A model generated the notes under the pieces. That model did not search any database. It was not told the DNA's origin and saw nothing but the letters and a program-made list of their open reading frames with translations. Shown here one piece after another: positions 44,917 to 54,175 of a stretch of DNA of 64,000 bases. The stretch comes from Winogradskyella algicola (GTDB lineage Bacteria > Bacteroidota > Bacteroidia > Flavobacteriales > Flavobacteriaceae), in the NCBI RefSeq assembly GCF_005869935.1, contig NZ_SZQF01000007.1:1-64000 (forward strand), written 5' to 3'. Position 1 is the first letter of the stretch. Every line of letters starts with the position of its first letter. The position numbers and the translations under genes are program-made.

Positions 44917-45744
44917 CTATTCATTTAAAATTGATCGTATTGTTCTAGGCCTTACGGTTTCTAAATCTTTGGTTTCGTATGGTATCATTTTTAAAATATA
45001 CTCAAAGGCTCTAATTCTAGCATTTGTTTTTCTGTTGGCTTTAATAACCTTCCAAGGTGCATATTCTTGTGTTTTTTTAAACATAAGTTCTTTGTATTTA
45101 GTATAGTCATCCCATAAGGCTAAAGCACGTCTGTCTACATCGCTGTATTTCCATTTTTTTGTTGGAGTATTAATAATATCATTGAAACGACGCTCCTGTT
45201 CAGCTTTTGTAATAGAGAAATAAAGTTTTAGTAAGTAAATACCAGAGTCTTGTATCATTTTTTCAAATTCATTAACCTGCGACATAAATACCTCGTATTG
45301 CTTTTTTGTGCAGAAACCATTTACAGGCTCTACAACAGCTCTGTTATACCAACTTCTATCAAAGAATACGATTTCTCCGTTGTTTGGTAAACGATTTATA
45401 TAACGTTGAAAATACCACTGACCAACTTCTGTTTCGTTTGGTTTTGGTAAGGCAACAACGCGTATGGCTCTTGGTGGTAAATGTTGAATGATGCGTCTAA
45501 TAGCACCCCCTTTTCCGGCAGCATCTCTACCTTCAAACAAAATCACAACTTTTTTGTTATTGGCTACAACCCATTGTTGAAGAATGAGCATTTCTTCCTG
45601 AAGTTTTTCTAGACGTTTTTCGTATTTAACATTTCTTACCGTTTTGTTGATATCTAAGTGGCTTTGTCTTAGTAAAGCACCTAAGCCTTTCTTAGTATTG
45701 ATAATACTTAATTCTTTATCGGATAAATTTCTTAATGGACTCAT
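44917..45744 (-). CDS. Polyphosphate kinase 2 family protein, copy B
   Basis: 275 residues. Walker A FEGRDAAGKGGAIRRI (about 69-84), FDRSWYNRAVVEPV (Walker B and lid, about 127-140), and the KWKYSDVDRRA segment. PPK2 enzymes transfer phosphate between inorganic polyphosphate and NDPs or NMPs. The start overlaps the stop of the upstream paralogue by one base, so the two are coupled. Confidence 0.9.
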   Translation of the reverse strand: MSPLRNLSDKELSIINTKKGLGALLRQSHLDINKTVRNVKYEKRLEKLQEEMLILQQWVVANNKKVVILFEGRDAAGKGGAIRRIIQHLPPRAIRVVALPKPNETEVGQWYFQRYINRLPNNGEIVFFDRSWYNRAVVEPVNGFCTKKQYEVFMSQVNEFEKMIQDSGIYLLKLYFSITKAEQERRFNDIINTPTKKWKYSDVDRRALALWDDYTKYKELMFKKTQEYAPWKVIKANRKTNARIRAFEYILKMIPYETKDLETVRPRTIRSILNE

Positions 45745-46598
45745 TATTGATCTAATTGAATTGAGTTTCTAAAATAACGTTGTACAATGTTTGGGTCTGG
45801 TAGTATAGACTTGTAATTGTTTCCTTTGTTGTCGTAATCAAATAAGCTAAGCACATATTTAATGCTCTCTATTCGCGCTCGTTTTTTATCATTTGATTTA
45901 ATAATCACCCAAGGAGCAAATGCATTGTGAGTTCTCGAAAACATTTGGTTTTTATATGTGGTAAATTCATCCCACAGCTCTTGGCCTTTTTCATCAACAG
46001 GACTAAATTTCCATTTTTTTAATGGATTGTTCAGTCGGCTTTCAAAACGTCTTTGTTGTTCTTCTTTAGATACTGAAAACCAAAATTTTATGATGTGTGT
46101 GCCAGATTCGTAAAGCATATGCTCAAATTCTGGTACCTGAATCATAAATCGATTATATTGTATTTTGTCACAAAATCCCATTACAGGTTCTACCACAGCT
46201 CTGTTGTACCAACTTCTATCAAAAAACACAATTTCACCTGCATTTGGCAGTTCTTTAATGTAACGATTAAAATACCATTGTGTTTTTTCGACTTCCGTAG
46301 GTTTATTTAATGCGACAATACGCATTGCTCTGGGATTTAAATGTTCTTTAAAACGTTTTATGGTTCCGCCTTTGCCTGAGGCATCACGTCCTTCGAAAAT
46401 TATAGCGATTCTTTTATTTTCTTTTTGAACCCATCTTTGAAAATCTACAAGTTCGGCCTGCAGTAGAAGTAGCTCTTTTTCATATTCATATTTCTCTAAA
46501 GCAGTTTGAAACAATGGGTCTTCTGCTTTATGTTTTTCTAAATACGAAATTATGTCTGAGTGTTTTCTAAAAGTTGTTAGTGTATCTTGTGTTAGCAT
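45744..46598 (-). CDS. Polyphosphate kinase 2 family protein, copy A
   Basis: 284 residues. Same motifs as copy B: FEGRDASGKGGTIKRF, FDRSWYNRAVVEPVMGFC. The two paralogues share the core but differ in their N- and C-termini, and may act on different nucleotides or as a heteromer. First gene of the pair; a perfect palindrome with 13-bp arms (46602-46632) stands 4 bp before its start. Confidence 0.9.
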   Translation of the reverse strand: MLTQDTLTTFRKHSDIISYLEKHKAEDPLFQTALEKYEYEKELLLLQAELVDFQRWVQKENKRIAIIFEGRDASGKGGTIKRFKEHLNPRAMRIVALNKPTEVEKTQWYFNRYIKELPNAGEIVFFDRSWYNRAVVEPVMGFCDKIQYNRFMIQVPEFEHMLYESGTHIIKFWFSVSKEEQQRRFESRLNNPLKKWKFSPVDEKGQELWDEFTTYKNQMFSRTHNAFAPWVIIKSNDKKRARIESIKYVLSLFDYDNKGNNYKSILPDPNIVQRYFRNSIQLDQ

Positions 46599-46601
46599 GC
46601 A

Positions 46602-46632
46602 TTAAATTTGATATGGTGAATATCAAATTTAA
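46602..46632. promoter_or_regulatory. Perfect 13-bp palindrome and promoter of the PPK2 operon
   Basis: Arms TTAAATTTGATAT (46602-46614) and ATATCAAATTTAA (46620-46632) with a 5-bp spacer. The minus-strand TAAATTTG at 46624-46631 inside the right arm matches the -7 consensus. A repressor bound here would cover the promoter; as RNA it would be a leader hairpin abutting the start codon. Confidence 0.6.
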
Positions 46633-46685
46633 ACCTTAGTAAGTAGAAATTTTATGATAAATATCATTAGGTTGAGAGTAAAATA

Positions 46686-46712
46686 AAAGCCTTTCATTTA
46701 TTGAAAGGCTTT
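46686..46712 (-). terminator. Terminator after the E1 gene
   Basis: Perfect 11-bp stem (46686-46696 with 46702-46712, AAAGCCTTTCA/TGAAAGGCTTT) with a 5-nt loop, 24 bp beyond the E1 stop on the minus strand. Confidence 0.75.
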
Positions 46713-46735
46713 GTGAAGTTTAAATGTAAGTTAAT

Positions 46736-49147
46736 CTATCTTAACTTAGGAAAATCATTAGGGTTTGTCTCATGCATTACGTCATAAACAGCTTCAAAAA
46801 TATCTTCTATTGATGGTTTAGAGAAATAATCTCCATCCGTACCATATGCTGGTCTATGCGGTTTAGCAGCTAACGTTTTTGGCTGGCTATCTAAATATTG
46901 ATAAGCGTTTTGTTCATTTAAGATTTGATCTAAAATATAGGCCGAAGCACCACCTTTTACATCTTCGTCAATAACCATAACACGATTAGTTTTTGCAATA
47001 CTCTTAACGATGTCATGATTTAAATCAAAAGGCAATAAAGATTGTACATCTATGATTTCGACATCAATACCAACCTCTAGTAATTCTTTTGCAGCTTGTT
47101 CCACAAGGCGAAGTGTAGATCCGTAAGATACAAGTGTAATATCTTCTCCTTCCTTAATAGTTTCAACAACTCCAATAGGTGTTTTAAACTTACCGATATT
47201 ATTTGGCATTTTTTCTTTTAAGCGGTAACCATTAAGACATTCTACGATAAGCGCAGGTTCGTCACTTTCAAGAAGCGTGTTGTAAAAACCAGCAGCTTTA
47301 GTCATGTTACGAGGTACTAAAACATGAATACCTCTAATTAGGTTAAGGATTCCACCCATTTGAGAACCAGAGTGCCAGATACCTTCTAGTCTATGACCAC
47401 GGGTTCTTACGATTAATGGTGCTTTTTGGCGGCCTTTGGTTCTGTATTGTACAGTAGCCAAATCATCACTCATTATTTGCAGAGCGTAAAGTATGTAGTC
47501 TAAATACTGAATCTCAGCAATTGGTCTTAGACCTCTCATAGCCATACCGATACCTTGACCTAAAATTGTAGCTTCCCGTATACCAGTATCAGAAACTCTA
47601 AGCTCACCGAACTTTTCCTGTAAACCTTCTAAGCCTTGATTAACATCGCCAATATGCCCTGCATCTTCACCAAATACTAAAGCTTCAGGATAATTGTTGA
47701 AAATGGCTTCAAAATTATCTCTTAATATTACGCGTCCATCAACTTCTGTGGCATCAGCATTGTAAGTAGGTAATACTTCCGATTGATACTCGGCTTTTGA
47801 CTCAGACTCACTATATAAATGAGAACTATATTTAGGTTGAATCTTTTCGATATAATTATCTATCCAATCTTGGAGTGCAATTTTCTCATTTGATGTTTCT
47901 GAAATAACGTAACGTAATGCTTTACGCGCTGTTGACAAAATATCTTTACGAATAGGCTCGTCAATAGCATTTAAATCATTCTTTAACTTTGATATAAAGA
48001 CACCGTTTGAACTCGATTTTTCTAAAGATTCTAATAATGAAACAACCTCAGTTTTTTCAGCTTTCATTGGATTTATAAAAGCAGACCAAGCAGCTTTTTT
48101 ACCATCTCTCACAGCTTTTTTTATCTCCTTCTCTAATGTAGACAGTTCTTCATCTGTAGCAATATTATTGTCAATCATCCATTGACGCATCTGGGCATTA
48201 CAATCGTACTCAGCCTCCCATGCTAAACGTTCTTTGTTTTTGTAACGCTCATGAGAACCTGATGTTGAGTGACCTTGTGGCTGGGTAAGTGCTTGTACAT
48301 GAATCATAACAGGTACGTGCTCTTTTCTTGCAACTTTTGCAGCACGTTGGTAGGTGTCTATTAATTCAGCATAATTCCACCCATTTACTCTAAAGATTTC
48401 ATACCCATTAGTATCTTTATCTCGTTGAAAGCCTTTTAGTATTTCAGAAATATTTTCTTTTGTTGTTTGATGTCTTGCATGAACAGAAATACCGTATTCA
48501 TCATCCCAAATACTAATAACCATTGGTACTTGCAGTACACCTGCAGCATTGATGGTTTCAAAAAACAAACCTTCACTTGTACTTGCATTGCCTATGGTTC
48601 CCCAAGCAATTTCATTTCCTTCTTTAGAAAAGTTAGTTGTGTCTATACCTTCGACATTCCTATAAATTTTAGAAGCCTGTGCTAAACCTAATAATCTTGG
48701 CATTTGACCAGCAGTAGGAGAGATGTCTGCACTAGAATTCTTTTGTTCTGTTAGATTCTTCCAATTCCCATTTTCATCTAAACTATGTGTGGCAAAATGT
48801 CCTCCCATCTGACGACCAGCAGACATTGGCTCCTCGCTCAAATCTGTATTTGCATATAAACCTGCAAAGAATTGCTCTATGGTTAATTCTCCAATAGCCA
48901 TCATAAACGTTTGGTCTCTGTAATAACCGGATCTAAAGTCACCATTTTCAAACGCTTTTGCCCATGCAATTTGTGGTACTTCTTTACCATCACCAAAAAT
49001 CCCAAACTTAGCCTTACCAGTTAAAACTTCTCTACGACCTAATAAACTACATTCTCTACTCGTTACCGCAAGTTTGTAATCATTGATTACTTCTGTTTTA
49101 AAATCTTCGAAAGTTATTTCCGTTTTTGTGTTGGGATTTGTTTTCAT
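46736..49147 (-). CDS. 2-oxoacid dehydrogenase E1, fused alpha and beta domains
   Basis: 803 residues: an E1-alpha-like half (thiamine diphosphate site with STSEGLFFE and DDEYGISV near residues 205-240) and an E1-beta-like half from about residue 470 (VFGEDAGHIGDVNQGL, IAEIQYLDYI, SGSQMGG). This single-chain E1 is common in Bacteroidota and fits a branched-chain 2-oxoacid or pyruvate dehydrogenase. E2 and E3 are not in the window. TACATTTG promoter element upstream. Confidence 0.92.
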   Translation of the reverse strand: MKTNPNTKTEITFEDFKTEVINDYKLAVTSRECSLLGRREVLTGKAKFGIFGDGKEVPQIAWAKAFENGDFRSGYYRDQTFMMAIGELTIEQFFAGLYANTDLSEEPMSAGRQMGGHFATHSLDENGNWKNLTEQKNSSADISPTAGQMPRLLGLAQASKIYRNVEGIDTTNFSKEGNEIAWGTIGNASTSEGLFFETINAAGVLQVPMVISIWDDEYGISVHARHQTTKENISEILKGFQRDKDTNGYEIFRVNGWNYAELIDTYQRAAKVARKEHVPVMIHVQALTQPQGHSTSGSHERYKNKERLAWEAEYDCNAQMRQWMIDNNIATDEELSTLEKEIKKAVRDGKKAAWSAFINPMKAEKTEVVSLLESLEKSSSNGVFISKLKNDLNAIDEPIRKDILSTARKALRYVISETSNEKIALQDWIDNYIEKIQPKYSSHLYSESESKAEYQSEVLPTYNADATEVDGRVILRDNFEAIFNNYPEALVFGEDAGHIGDVNQGLEGLQEKFGELRVSDTGIREATILGQGIGMAMRGLRPIAEIQYLDYILYALQIMSDDLATVQYRTKGRQKAPLIVRTRGHRLEGIWHSGSQMGGILNLIRGIHVLVPRNMTKAAGFYNTLLESDEPALIVECLNGYRLKEKMPNNIGKFKTPIGVVETIKEGEDITLVSYGSTLRLVEQAAKELLEVGIDVEIIDVQSLLPFDLNHDIVKSIAKTNRVMVIDEDVKGGASAYILDQILNEQNAYQYLDSQPKTLAAKPHRPAYGTDGDYFSKPSIEDIFEAVYDVMHETNPNDFPKLR

Positions 49148-49169
49148 ATTGGCAGAATATTAAGTCTTA

Positions 49170-49177
49170 CAAATGTA
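49170..49177 (-). promoter_or_regulatory. -7 promoter element for the E1 gene
   Basis: Minus-strand TACATTTG, perfect TAnnTTTG match, 22 bp before the start codon. Confidence 0.5.
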
Positions 49178-49302
49178 CTAAACATAGACCTTTTGTGCAA
49201 TAGCTGGAAGATGGATAATTTTAAATAATTCTCAATAGAATTGTGTTTTTGTTAGGTTTTATTTAAAAAAAAACAAAAAATTAACATTTTAGTAAGAATA
49301 TG

Positions 49303-52149
49303 CTAATACCATTTACGTCTAAAAAGACCTAAAAGCACTTGAGGATCTACAGTAATTATAAACCGAATGCGTTCTCCATAATTTGGTTCTGCAATTTCCC
49401 AGCCTAGGTTAGAATATACAGGAAAATAGAGTTCAAAAAAATCTTCAACAAGGTTAAGCCTAACACCAGAATCGTAGACAAAGTGAGCGCTATCAAATTT
49501 ATTTTTAACCAAACCAATATCACCATAGGCCTGTATATATCTCCAAATTGAGGTACTAAAGTTGGCAGTAGTCATCCATTGATTTGCAAAAGGCGTTTCT
49601 AACATAGATTTAAAACCACCTTCTGTAATAATTAATTGTTGGCTAAATAAGCCAGCAGCTTCAGAACGACCTAGATAGTTTAAATCGAATAAGTAATCGG
49701 TTGGTCTGTCTAAGGCAAAACTAAAATAGTTAGAATTTGGATCGGTATCGTTATTTAAGAATACACCAGCAAACAGTCTCAGATTGATATTTCTGTTACT
49801 CTTGGTTAATTTTCTAAACTCATAACTTGCTGAGAGTTTACTAAAATTACTTGCAAGTTGTAAATCTGTGCTGAAACTTGAGAAGTTGATTCGCCCAGGA
49901 TTAAAGTGTGTGTATCTAAGGTTGAAAACACCGTAATCTGGTTCGTCAATCTCTACGATGGCATTCTCACCGACGTCTCGTGTTATACTAACATATCTTG
50001 CAGTTATATTATCTATCTGATCTGCTCTAAAATCTTTATCATTTCTAAACCTAAGTGTAAGAGAGGGTCTTATTGTAGTAAAGAAAGCATCTTCAGCAAA
50101 AGATTGATAACCAGCAGAAATTCCATAAGTGATGTCAAATAAGTTCTTGTTTTCTATGTTGTGAGTATAAAAAATAGAAGTAGAGCCTGTTAGTGATTTA
50201 GATTTTGTGGCATATTGGGGCGAAAATCTATAATTAAGACGTTTTCTTAATATGGTTTTGTTATAAACCTTGGTCCCAAGTGTTAAACCGTCATAAATGT
50301 TGTTGAATTCTACTAAGGGCATAAAGAACACTTGGTTGTAGTACGGATCCTCAATGTCTTTAAATAGCCTAAATTGTAGAGGTTTGTTGCTAAAAAATGA
50401 ACCGTTAACCGTTTTGTAATTATCACGTTGATTAAACTCAGGTATTATATTATTATAATCCAACACAAATTTCTCTGTATCATCTTTAGGAAGACTTATG
50501 GTTTTTGTGCCTTTAATATTTTCTACCCATTGCTTACCAATAATAGAATCATTATTAATGCTAAATAATGAAATTGGCATACTATTATTACGCTTGTTTT
50601 TTACAGTAACTTTTATAGAGTCTTCTGTAGTTTCAACACGTTTAATTTTAAAATCGATTTTTTTACGTGTGCCAACGTAATCGGTAAAAAACCAATCAAT
50701 ATCTTTTGATGTTTTATTATTTAAATAATCTTCAAAATCAGCAATACTTATATCTTGTTTGAGTTTATTCTGTTTTAAAAACTCTGTAATTGTTTTAGAT
50801 AAATCAATGTCGTCTGTAAACTTATCTAAATAGTTGAGCCCAACACCAGCTTTATACTTCCCAGCTATATTGGCATTAAACTTAATCAATGAATCTTTTG
50901 AAGTAGTCAATGGCTGATCTCTGTTCTTTCTCGCAATTTCCATTGAATATAAAAAATACTGAAAATTGAAGTCTACATCTGCGGCATGAAAAGCTCTAAT
51001 CCCCCAAATATTAGCTAAAGTTCCAAGTAGTTTCGTATCTGGGTAATATTCTTCTACATACTTTAGCATAAAGTAAATTTGAAGACCTTCAGACAACCAA
51101 TGTTCTTTTCTTGGGTTTAATAATAAAATATTCGCTAAGTATTTTTTTAAGGCAACTTTTAGTAATTTTAATTCATATTGGAATTGGTCTGGAAATGGTC
51201 TTAAAAAATCTGGTAATTGATTGAGTCCATACAAAGGATCTTTATTGTAGTCTATAGTGGTTATCAAAAGTTTTTTGTGAGGATACTTGCCTAAGTTCTC
51301 AGTTAGAAAACGCGAAATCTTATCAGTTAAAATTGCTTTTTCTGGGCCAGGTAAGCCTTTTTCGTTTATGTTAGATACTACTATTAAATCGTCGGTTTGA
51401 ACGGATTTAAAAAATGGAAACTTCTGAAGTGCTAAATATGTATCTGTTCGCTCTTTGCCAAAATAAGTAGTGGTTTGTCTTTTTCTTTTTATATCTAGAT
51501 CAGAAGTCAATATATCTAACTCAGAATTCGATCTATAATTCAAAGGATGCTCAATGGTAATTTTAATATCTGATTTAGGTACAAATAAATCGTCTAGGTT
51601 TTTGTTACTGTAATAATGCCATTTTCCATCAAACACCGCAGGTGTTATATACCAGTATTTAAGCTCAAAATCTCGATTTTTTGTAAAACCATAATCTGTA
51701 AATGTGGCATCTGGTAATACCAAAATATAGCTGAGGTTTATGTTGTAAGATTCTCCAGGCAAAACAGTTTTGCTTAAATCAACCTTTAAAACATCTGGAT
51801 GCGCATCCAAATATTCAAAGTCAAGATCTGTTTTATCTGTATTATCTGTAATGCCTGTAATTAATGTAAAACCACGTTGTTCACTTTTGGCAAGGTGGAA
51901 CTTAGTACTAAACTCTTCTTCAAATCTTTTAGCTAAGGGTGTAGATTTAGAAGAGTAACTATTATTCCAGTCGTGTAAAAATATTTTGTTAAGACTATCA
52001 TTTGTTTCATTTTTATAAATGATAGTTTGGGATATAGTAATGGTCTTTGTTTCTACATCTACGTTTGCATTGATGTCCATAAAATTTTGGCCATACGCAA
52101 ATACGTAGAAGAGCATAAATATAAACGATATGAGAAGTCTTTTAATCAA
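49303..52149 (-). CDS. Degenerate M1 peptidase domain fused to an outer-membrane barrel
   Basis: 948 residues. Signal peptide, then an M1-like N-terminal beta domain and gluzincin fold with WLSEGLQIYF (residues about 353-362), equivalent to the third zinc-ligand segment, and GLNQLPDF in the place of GAMEN. The HEXXH zinc helix, expected about 18 residues earlier, is absent (ALKKYLAN there). The C-terminal 350 residues, from about 600, form a beta-barrel. Likely a catalytically dead surface protein with a barrel anchor. Start is a TTG in a TTGA overlap with the endonuclease gene. Confidence 0.7.
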   Translation of the reverse strand: MIKRLLISFIFMLFYVFAYGQNFMDINANVDVETKTITISQTIIYKNETNDSLNKIFLHDWNNSYSSKSTPLAKRFEEEFSTKFHLAKSEQRGFTLITGITDNTDKTDLDFEYLDAHPDVLKVDLSKTVLPGESYNINLSYILVLPDATFTDYGFTKNRDFELKYWYITPAVFDGKWHYYSNKNLDDLFVPKSDIKITIEHPLNYRSNSELDILTSDLDIKRKRQTTTYFGKERTDTYLALQKFPFFKSVQTDDLIVVSNINEKGLPGPEKAILTDKISRFLTENLGKYPHKKLLITTIDYNKDPLYGLNQLPDFLRPFPDQFQYELKLLKVALKKYLANILLLNPRKEHWLSEGLQIYFMLKYVEEYYPDTKLLGTLANIWGIRAFHAADVDFNFQYFLYSMEIARKNRDQPLTTSKDSLIKFNANIAGKYKAGVGLNYLDKFTDDIDLSKTITEFLKQNKLKQDISIADFEDYLNNKTSKDIDWFFTDYVGTRKKIDFKIKRVETTEDSIKVTVKNKRNNSMPISLFSINNDSIIGKQWVENIKGTKTISLPKDDTEKFVLDYNNIIPEFNQRDNYKTVNGSFFSNKPLQFRLFKDIEDPYYNQVFFMPLVEFNNIYDGLTLGTKVYNKTILRKRLNYRFSPQYATKSKSLTGSTSIFYTHNIENKNLFDITYGISAGYQSFAEDAFFTTIRPSLTLRFRNDKDFRADQIDNITARYVSITRDVGENAIVEIDEPDYGVFNLRYTHFNPGRINFSSFSTDLQLASNFSKLSASYEFRKLTKSNRNINLRLFAGVFLNNDTDPNSNYFSFALDRPTDYLFDLNYLGRSEAAGLFSQQLIITEGGFKSMLETPFANQWMTTANFSTSIWRYIQAYGDIGLVKNKFDSAHFVYDSGVRLNLVEDFFELYFPVYSNLGWEIAEPNYGERIRFIITVDPQVLLGLFRRKWY

Positions 52150-53420
52150 TGCGAAACAACAAATTTTAAGGCTTTAAAGTTTGGTTTAGAGAACTTAAGG
52201 AAGTAAACACCTTCACTAAGGTTAACAATATTAAATGTTTGATTTTTATTGGAGTTAGTCTGAAGAATTTCAACTAATTGGCCTAAATTATTGTAAACAT
52301 ATAGAGGTTTGTTAAATAGTTGAGGTTGGCTGATGTAAACACTTAATTTACAATCAACTAATGTGTTACTAAGAACTATTTCTTGAGGTTTTAGTGAGTG
52401 ATCGTTGGTTGAGAGTGTAACATCAGCTTCTAGCGACAAAGTCACAGGCAAATGATCACTGAAATTATGTAATGAATCTCTAATTTCTTGCGAAAATTCG
52501 GAGTTAACACCGCCACAGTTTGAAGAATTAATAGCGCTGTTATAACAGGAAGTTAGTCCATTATTACCGTATACCTGATAAGAATTGGGTACATAGATAA
52601 TATCAGCAGTACTGATCATGTTTTCAGAGGTTAAAATAAAATCAAAACGATCATCAAAACCACCAGTTGTACCACCTAATCCAGTCTGTGTTCTTGTTGA
52701 TTGGGTAAAGACATCCACATAGCTAGAATTGTTATGCCAACTTCCAATTCGGTTTGGTGGATCTACAAACGTAATATTGTCACCAGGATCTATAAGCTCT
52801 TGAAAAGCAGGCTCTGAAGATGTATATAAATTAAGGTCACCACCCAAAAGAATGTTAGAGTCTGATGGTAATGTTTCTAAGTATGCATCTAATTCAGTTA
52901 CCATCTCAAAGCGTCTTTGAGCGTTTGTTGTACCGCTCGAAGCCTTTAGGTGGCAAATAATAATATAAACGTCAATTGGATTAATATCTTGGTCAACAGT
53001 ATCTAAACGTACTCTATAGACATTAAAGTCTCTCAAGTCTGTAGGAACAATAATTTCTTCTTCAATACTAAACTTTGAACTATTGTAATACAATAAATTC
53101 TGAAGGTCGTTTTGATTTCCAAAATTGTCATCAGAAGTATTGGAAACATAAGTTGCCATCTCAAAATTTGGATTTATTGCCGATCTTGTAAGGCTAAGAA
53201 CGTTATTGGCACCTGTAATGTTATTAAGTTCGCAAACTAAAAACAAGTCTGGTTGGTAATGTTCTAAAATAATAAACAAGTCTTGTTCGCGTCCTTGCAC
53301 AGCATCTTCCAAGGGATAATTCAGTAAGTTGTAGAACATAACCTTGAAAGTTTCTTGTGCAGAAATATTAATAATGCTTAGTAATCCGAAGATTAAGAAA
53401 CCTATTTTTTTCTTTTTCAT
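52146..53420 (-). CDS. Secreted endonuclease/exonuclease/phosphatase-fold protein with T9SS tail
   Basis: 424 residues: signal peptide, then a nuclease-like domain (about 25-330) with LFLVCELNN, LLGGDLNLY and HNFSDHLPVTLSL, giving the metal Glu, Asp-Asn and the final Asp-His of the EEP family. The last 85 residues (LKPQEIVLSN, YVYNNLGQLVEIL, LSEGVYFLKFS) form a type A T9SS sorting domain. Secreted and probably surface-anchored DNase or phosphatase. Coupled to the barrel protein by TTGA overlap. Confidence 0.8.
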   Translation of the reverse strand: MKKKKIGFLIFGLLSIINISAQETFKVMFYNLLNYPLEDAVQGREQDLFIILEHYQPDLFLVCELNNITGANNVLSLTRSAINPNFEMATYVSNTSDDNFGNQNDLQNLLYYNSSKFSIEEEIIVPTDLRDFNVYRVRLDTVDQDINPIDVYIIICHLKASSGTTNAQRRFEMVTELDAYLETLPSDSNILLGGDLNLYTSSEPAFQELIDPGDNITFVDPPNRIGSWHNNSSYVDVFTQSTRTQTGLGGTTGGFDDRFDFILTSENMISTADIIYVPNSYQVYGNNGLTSCYNSAINSSNCGGVNSEFSQEIRDSLHNFSDHLPVTLSLEADVTLSTNDHSLKPQEIVLSNTLVDCKLSVYISQPQLFNKPLYVYNNLGQLVEILQTNSNKNQTFNIVNLSEGVYFLKFSKPNFKALKFVVSH

Positions 53421-53441
53421 AGACTATAAAAATAGGAAAAA

Positions 53442-54128
53442 TTAGAAGTTTGGACTTAATCCGTATTCTTTATAGAATTTATTTAAGATATCTATAACAT
53501 TATCAGCTGAGTCTACTAAGTGAATTAAGTCTAAATCTTTAGGGCTTATATTTCCTGCTTCTAGTAAAGTGGTCTTAACCCAATCAAACAATCCTCCCCA
53601 AAATTCTTTTCCGACCAAAATGATAGGAAACGTTTCAATTTTGTGAGTTTGTATAAGTGTGATTGCCTCAAAAAGTTCGTCTAGAGTGCCAAAACCTCCT
53701 GGCATTACAACAAACCCTTGAGAATATTTTACAAACATTACCTTACGCACAAAGAAATAGTCAAAGTCTAGACTCTTATCATTGTCTATATAAGGATTAT
53801 CGTGCTGCTCAAAAGGTAAATCTATATTTAATCCAACAGAAGTTCCGCCTGCAATATGAGCACCTTTATTACCTGCTTCCATAATACCTGGTCCACCACC
53901 AGTAATAACACCGTAGCCATGTTCGACAATTTTTTGAGCCACATCCACAGCTAGTTGATAATATTTATGGTCTGGTTTTGTACGTGCAGATCCAAATATA
54001 GAGACACAAGGTCCAATTTTACTAAGCTTTTCGTAACCATTTACAAACTCTCCCATGATTTTGAAAATTGCCCATGAGTCATTGGTTTTTATTTCATTCC
54101 AGCCTTTATGCTTGCTTTCTTTTCTCAT
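53442..54128 (-). CDS. LOG family protein (TIGR00730)
   Basis: 228 residues. GGGPGIMEAGNKGAH and PGGFGTLDELFEAITLIQT are the nucleotide and catalytic signatures of the LOG family, cytokinin riboside 5'-monophosphate phosphoribohydrolases or related nucleotide hydrolases. Cytosolic. Spaced about 20 bp from the endonuclease gene. Confidence 0.9.
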   Translation of the reverse strand: MRKESKHKGWNEIKTNDSWAIFKIMGEFVNGYEKLSKIGPCVSIFGSARTKPDHKYYQLAVDVAQKIVEHGYGVITGGGPGIMEAGNKGAHIAGGTSVGLNIDLPFEQHDNPYIDNDKSLDFDYFFVRKVMFVKYSQGFVVMPGGFGTLDELFEAITLIQTHKIETFPIILVGKEFWGGLFDWVKTTLLEAGNISPKDLDLIHLVDSADNVIDILNKFYKEYGLSPNF

Positions 54129-54175
54129 ATTTATGTAGATGTCTTTTTATTAGTTTATTGAGGCACAATATAGTG

